Part shown: piece by piece, positions 5,931 to 9,302 of the stretch
Position numbering within the stretch: the stretch's first letter is position 1
How the letters are laid out: each line of letters begins with the position of its first letter
DNA from: Methanocorpusculum sp.
GTDB lineage: Archaea; Halobacteriota; Methanomicrobia; Methanomicrobiales; Methanocorpusculaceae
Assembly: GCA_029986195.1 (NCBI GenBank)
Contig: DALTYF010000019.1
Span: 1-9,302, forward strand
Reading direction: 5' to 3'
DNA length: 9,302 bases
Translations under genes and position numbers: made by a program
The notes under the pieces: model-generated
What the model was told of the DNA's origin: nothing
Seen by the model: the letters and a program-made list of their open reading frames with translations, nothing else
Database searches by the model: none

Positions 5931-7436
5931 TCACTCCGGATCCTCTGCAAGCCATGCCTTGTACTCCTCGTCGCTCGGTTTCCAGGACGGCTTCTTCAGC
6001 TTCCGCAGAATGACCGGCGGCAGAAGAATGATAACCAGCACCGCAATCAGCATACCGATCACATACAGAATCGTCTGCGTCATACCAAAGCTTGCACCGT
6101 TCGTCTCCGGCAGCAGTCCTACCGCAAACGCGAAGAACAGCGTAATCAGCGCAACACCGCCCACAAGCCACATACCGACCTTGCCGCCCGGCAGTTTGTA
6201 CGGGCGTTTCACATCCGGCTTGGTCTTCCGCAGCTTAATGAACGCCGCGAACATGAACATGTACATCACCGCATTGATCAGCGACGTAATCGCCGTCAGA
6301 ATCCAGTATCCCTCATTGATGGACGGAATTGTAATCATCGCAATCGCAAACCCCGACGAGATGATACCCTGCACGACCAGAACACCCAGCGGCATACCGT
6401 ACTTGTTCGTCTTCCGGAAGATTGGCGGAAGATCCCCGGTCATTGCCGCGGGCAACAGACCCTTCGCCGGACCGACAACCCACGTGGACAACTGGGCAAT
6501 AATACCGATCGCAAGCATAATTGCGACAGGAATAACCAGCCACTCCACATGCATATGGGTGAACATCGACAGGAACGTCTGGACGATACCCGCGTTCAGA
6601 CTGATCTCCTCAGCCGGAATCACCACACCGACCGCAAGCGTTCCGAGGATCGACATGATACAGATGATTGCCGCTGCAATGAACATCGCAATCGGATAAT
6701 CCCTGCGCGGATTCTCCGTCTCACGGGCATGATATCCCGCCATTTCCATACCGGCAAACACGAGGATCATACTCGCCGCAAACGTGATAGTACTCATGTT
6801 CATTGACGGAAGCATGTTCTCGACGGTCGGGGCACCGAGTGCGTTCGGGTTTCCCAGCGCAAGCCAGACAACCATCAGCACCACAATGATACCGATCGGA
6901 ATCAGCGAGCCGAGGAAAGTACCCACCGTGGACAGCAGCGTCGAGTTCTTCGTCGAGCTGTAGAAGTTAAAGAGGGTAACTCCCCAGTAACAGGCAAGCA
7001 TCGCGATTGCCATGTAGATGTGGTTGTTGCCAAGAGTCGGTGCAAGAACCGCGTAGGCAAGGGTTGCCGCAAAGAACGAAACAACCGTCGGGAACCAGAC
7101 CAGATTGTTCACCCAGGAACACCAGATGGTAATGAAACTCCCGTCGCCGGGGAACGCTTCCTTCACCCACGCATAAATACCTCCGGCCTTCGGCCAGGTA
7201 GAGGCAAGTTCGGCTGCAACAAGAGCGGTAGGAATCAGGAAACACACGGTAAACAAAACGTACCAGAAGATCATTCCCCACCCTTCCATGGCCATCGTCG
7301 GGAAGTTCCGCAGACTTAACACTGCGGCGACGTTGATCATCGCAAGGGAGATGATTCCAAGCTTCTTGTTGGAACTCAGTTTTTTCGCCGGGGCACTTCC
7401 GGAGGAAGTGCCCGCGGCAGCTGGCGAATCAGTCAT
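5931..7436 (-). CDS. APC-family amino acid antiporter, GadC-like
   Basis: The 501-residue, about 12-helix permease belongs to the amino acid-polyamine-organocation superfamily, closest to the glutamate:GABA antiporter (GadC) branch. Marks include SLRNFPTMAMEGWG (41-54) in the broken first helix, ELASTWPKAGGIYAWVKEAF (76-95), FAGMEMAGYHARE plus TENPRRDYP (227-248) in helix 6, and WVVGPAKGLLPAA (319-331). Such antiporters swap an external amino acid for its decarboxylated product across the cell membrane. The gene starts seven bases after the adiA-like stop, and its Shine-Dalgarno AAGGAG (7446-7451) overlaps the last adiA codons, so the pair is a tight operon. Exchange of arginine for agmatine is inferred from that partner, not from binding residues. 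The C-terminal tail after the last helix is about 24 residues (from about 478), shorter than the pH-sensing C-plug of E. coli GadC. The first 25 residues are a low-complexity Ala/Ser/Lys tail. Confidence 0.88.
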   Translation of the reverse strand: MTDSPAAAGTSSGSAPAKKLSSNKKLGIISLAMINVAAVLSLRNFPTMAMEGWGMIFWYVLFTVCFLIPTALVAAELASTWPKAGGIYAWVKEAFPGDGSFITIWCSWVNNLVWFPTVVSFFAATLAYAVLAPTLGNNHIYMAIAMLACYWGVTLFNFYSSTKNSTLLSTVGTFLGSLIPIGIIVVLMVVWLALGNPNALGAPTVENMLPSMNMSTITFAASMILVFAGMEMAGYHARETENPRRDYPIAMFIAAAIICIMSILGTLAVGVVIPAEEISLNAGIVQTFLSMFTHMHVEWLVIPVAIMLAIGIIAQLSTWVVGPAKGLLPAAMTGDLPPIFRKTNKYGMPLGVLVVQGIISSGFAIAMITIPSINEGYWILTAITSLINAVMYMFMFAAFIKLRKTKPDVKRPYKLPGGKVGMWLVGGVALITLFFAFAVGLLPETNGASFGMTQTILYVIGMLIAVLVIILLPPVILRKLKKPSWKPSDEEYKAWLAEDPE

Positions 7437-7442
7437 GAAATC

Positions 7443-9302
7443 TTACTCCTTCAGACAGTACACATAGTAGGTTCCGTCAATTGCCTCAACACCATGCGTA
7501 TCGTGGGCGAATCCGGGGAACTTCCGGTCAAACTCCTGCAGGGTCTTCAGGTACATCAGAATCGGACCGTCAGCCTTTCCTGCGTTCTCGCCCGGCATCA
7601 GCATGGGAATTCCCGGCGGGTAAGGGACAACGCCCGTTGCAACAATGCGGTTTGCCATCTTGTCGACCGGAACATGTTCAACCTGACCCTTGACGATATA
7701 GCGGTATGCATCTGTCGGTTTCATAACCGGAGTCGGCATCACCGCACAGGCCTCGTTGGCAAGCTGGGTCTGGCGGGTGGACCTGATGTACTGGTGCATC
7801 TCCCGTGCAAGCGTCTGTAACGTCATACCTCCGTAACGAGTCGGATATGCTTTGACGAGATCCGGCAGAACCTCGTCCAGCGGAGTGTTTTTGTCAAACA
7901 GCGTCTTGAAATCAAACAGTGCGGACATGAGCGTACCCTACTTTCCTTTCGTGACACCCATCGAGAAGAGGAACAGAATATTGTAGTCGCCGGACTTCTC
8001 GTTGATGATTCCTTTCAAGGTAGGCAAGCACGACCGCTGCCGGAATATCGAATTCTGCACGGGTTCCGTCATCGTTCATACCCGGCGTAAGGACCGTGAC
8101 CTTGATCGGGTCCAGCATTGCCCAGTTCTCGGACATGTCCGGGAACCCGTGCCAGACCTCGCCCGGCCGGAGCATCCAGCAGCTCGGATTGTGGGCAAGG
8201 ATTTCCGGGTCGGCGTCGGCAAACGGAACTTTCTTTCCGTCCGGCATGGTGACCATGTCGGGCTGCCAGGCATGGAACCACCAGTTGCCGGGTTTGCAGA
8301 TGTCCATCTCGCCGCAGGCACGTGCCATCATCTGACGGAAGTGGATTGCTTCGTTGATGGACTCCTGCATGAGGGCACTGCCGCCCATATCCATCATCTT
8401 GGAGGAGACGTCAAGGGATGCAATGATGCCGTACTGCGGGGAGGTGGATGCATGCATCATGAACGCTTCGTTGAAGAGAGCATGATCAAGCGGGTGTTTG
8501 CCGTTCTTGATGTGGATCATCGATGCCTGGGAAAGAGCGGCGAGCAGTTTATGGGTGGACTGGGTGGTGATCACCGTCGGGCGGTCGCCTGCCGGACGGG
8601 TATCCTCGTGCATGCCGAACCGTCCGGCATACATGGGGTTGAACTTTGCGTAGCCGTACCAGGCTTCGTCGTAGTGGATGGTGTTCACGGTCTGTCCCAG
8701 CAGTTCTTCGGAATGGACTGCATCGTAACAGACACCGTCGTAGGTTGAGTTGGTGACGACTGCGGCTGCCGGGGTCTGGTTCTTTGCTTTGGATGCCAGC
8801 GGGTGGTCGGCAAGTTTCTTTGCGAGCGTCTCCGGTTCCATTTCATGCTGCGGAATGGGACCGAGAATGCCGTACCGGTTCCGGGTCGGGACCATATAGA
8901 CCGGGATGCCGTGGTCAAGGGTGAACGCCTGTTCAAGGGATTTGTGGCAGTTCCGGTCCACAAAGACGATCTCGTCCGGAGCAACGAGTGCGCCCTGCAC
9001 AACACGGTTGGAGGTGGAGGTTCCGTTGGTGACGAAGAAGGTCATGTCAGACCCGAATACTTTTGCGGCGTACTGTTCCGCGTCACCGATGGGGCCGGAG
9101 TGATCGAGCAGGCTGCCGAGTTCGCCGACCGAGATGGAGAGGTCGGAACGGAAGGTCTGTTCGCCGTAAAATTCGTAGAAGAGTTTGCCGATCGGAGATT
9201 TGAGGAATGCGGTTCCTGCGGTGTGACCGGGCGTGTGCCAAGAGTACTCGAAGTCTTCGGAGAAGTCCATGAGTGCGCCAAACATCGGCGGAAGAATCGC
9301 TT
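7443..9302 (-). pseudogene. adiA: Biodegradative arginine decarboxylase (AdiA-like), disrupted; 5' end outside window
   Basis: This PLP-dependent fold-III decarboxylase would convert arginine to agmatine and CO2, consuming a proton. The frame is open from the window edge (a Met at 9285 is internal) and shows FEYSWHTPGHTAGTAFLKSP, FFVTNGTSTSNR, DRNCHKS, the HYDEAWYGYAKFNPMYAG block and QSTHKLLAALSQASMIH, whose Lys (codon 8548-8550) should bind PLP, then WHGFPDMSENWAMLDPIKV. The variant of these blocks fits AdiA better than lysine or ornithine decarboxylases. At about 8014, after AAVVLAYLE, the frame breaks; homology continues as GIINEKSGDYNILFLFSMG in another frame, up to VTKGK, then an amber TAG at 7938-7940, then GTLMSALFDFK and a clean C-terminal domain to 7443. 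E. coli AdiA (from memory) has Trp at the amber position and two more residues at the break, so a 5-base deletion plus TGG-to-TAG is the simplest history. Likely gene-caller pieces are 7912-9302 and 7443-7928. The N-terminal wing domain lies outside the window. Confidence 0.85.
7446..7451 (-). promoter_or_regulatory. Ribosome binding site of the antiporter, inside the end of adiA
   Basis: AAGGAG on the minus strand encodes the last Lys-Glu of the decarboxylase and stands nine bases before the antiporter ATG. Translation of the antiporter can therefore start independently even though the upstream gene is broken. Confidence 0.65.

Noticed and set aside
5502..6806. 434-codon plus-strand open frame
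   Set aside because: It runs antisense across the PPOX-like gene and into the antiporter, is abnormally rich in His, Arg and Asn, resembles no family and has no ribosome site. It is a shadow of the GC-biased genes on the other strand.
7938..7940. Amber codon as a possible pyrrolysine site in a methanogen gene
   Set aside because: A frameshift lies 23 codons upstream, so the amber alone cannot explain the gene, and the family position is Trp, one base change from TAG. No pyl genes are in the window. Pyrrolysine use would need pylTSBCD elsewhere in the genome.
8005..8025. Programmed frameshift in adiA, by analogy with polyamine-controlled antizyme recoding
   Set aside because: No slippery heptamer or pseudoknot is evident, comparison suggests missing codons at the break, and the downstream amber would end the product anyway.
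8002..8748. 248-codon plus-strand open frame
   Set aside because: It lies wholly antisense to clear adiA-like coding sequence, with His/Val/Gly-rich shadow composition.

Overview
The window looks like chromosome from a methanogenic euryarchaeon, most likely of the order Methanomicrobiales (Methanocorpusculum-like). This rests on an archaeal-type UMP kinase, AT-rich TATA-like boxes about 30-40 bases upstream of genes, T-run gene ends, Shine-Dalgarno sites of the GGAGGTGAT type and moderate GC. The genus is an inference and was not tested by any search.

Layout. Bases 2-340 hold the 3' end of a DUF3089-like gene. A compact transport unit follows: a 37-codon single-helix membrane peptide (408-521), then a sodium:solute symporter (525-2066) whose ribosome site lies inside the end of the small gene. 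An archaeal pyrH (UMP kinase, 2195-2899) stands alone with its own TATA box. From about 2900 to 3216 there is no gene. Bases 3217-5275 hold a tandem array of three paralogues of a Trp/Tyr-rich protein of about 200 residues that I do not recognise. Only the middle copy (3928-4539) is open throughout. Copy 1 has an ACG where the start codon should be and two frameshifts. Copy 3 has two compensating frameshifts and a stop.

The rest is on the minus strand. Reading from the right edge it holds a biodegradative arginine decarboxylase (adiA-like, running off the window), a GadC-like amino acid antiporter (7436-5931) and an FMN-binding split-barrel (NimA/PPOX-like) protein (5903-5406). Decarboxylase plus antiporter is the arrangement of bacterial amino-acid-dependent acid resistance: arginine in, proton-consuming decarboxylation, agmatine out. 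In this sequence the decarboxylase is broken twice within about 75 bases, by a frameshift near 8014 and an in-frame amber codon at 7938-7940 where the family has Trp. The antiporter is intact.

The two points most worth a second look are the freshly broken acid-resistance decarboxylase next to an intact antiporter, and the unrecognised, decaying tandem gene family. Because several lesions are single-base indels, sequencing error must be excluded first. The other five complete reading frames in the window are clean, which argues against a high general error rate.
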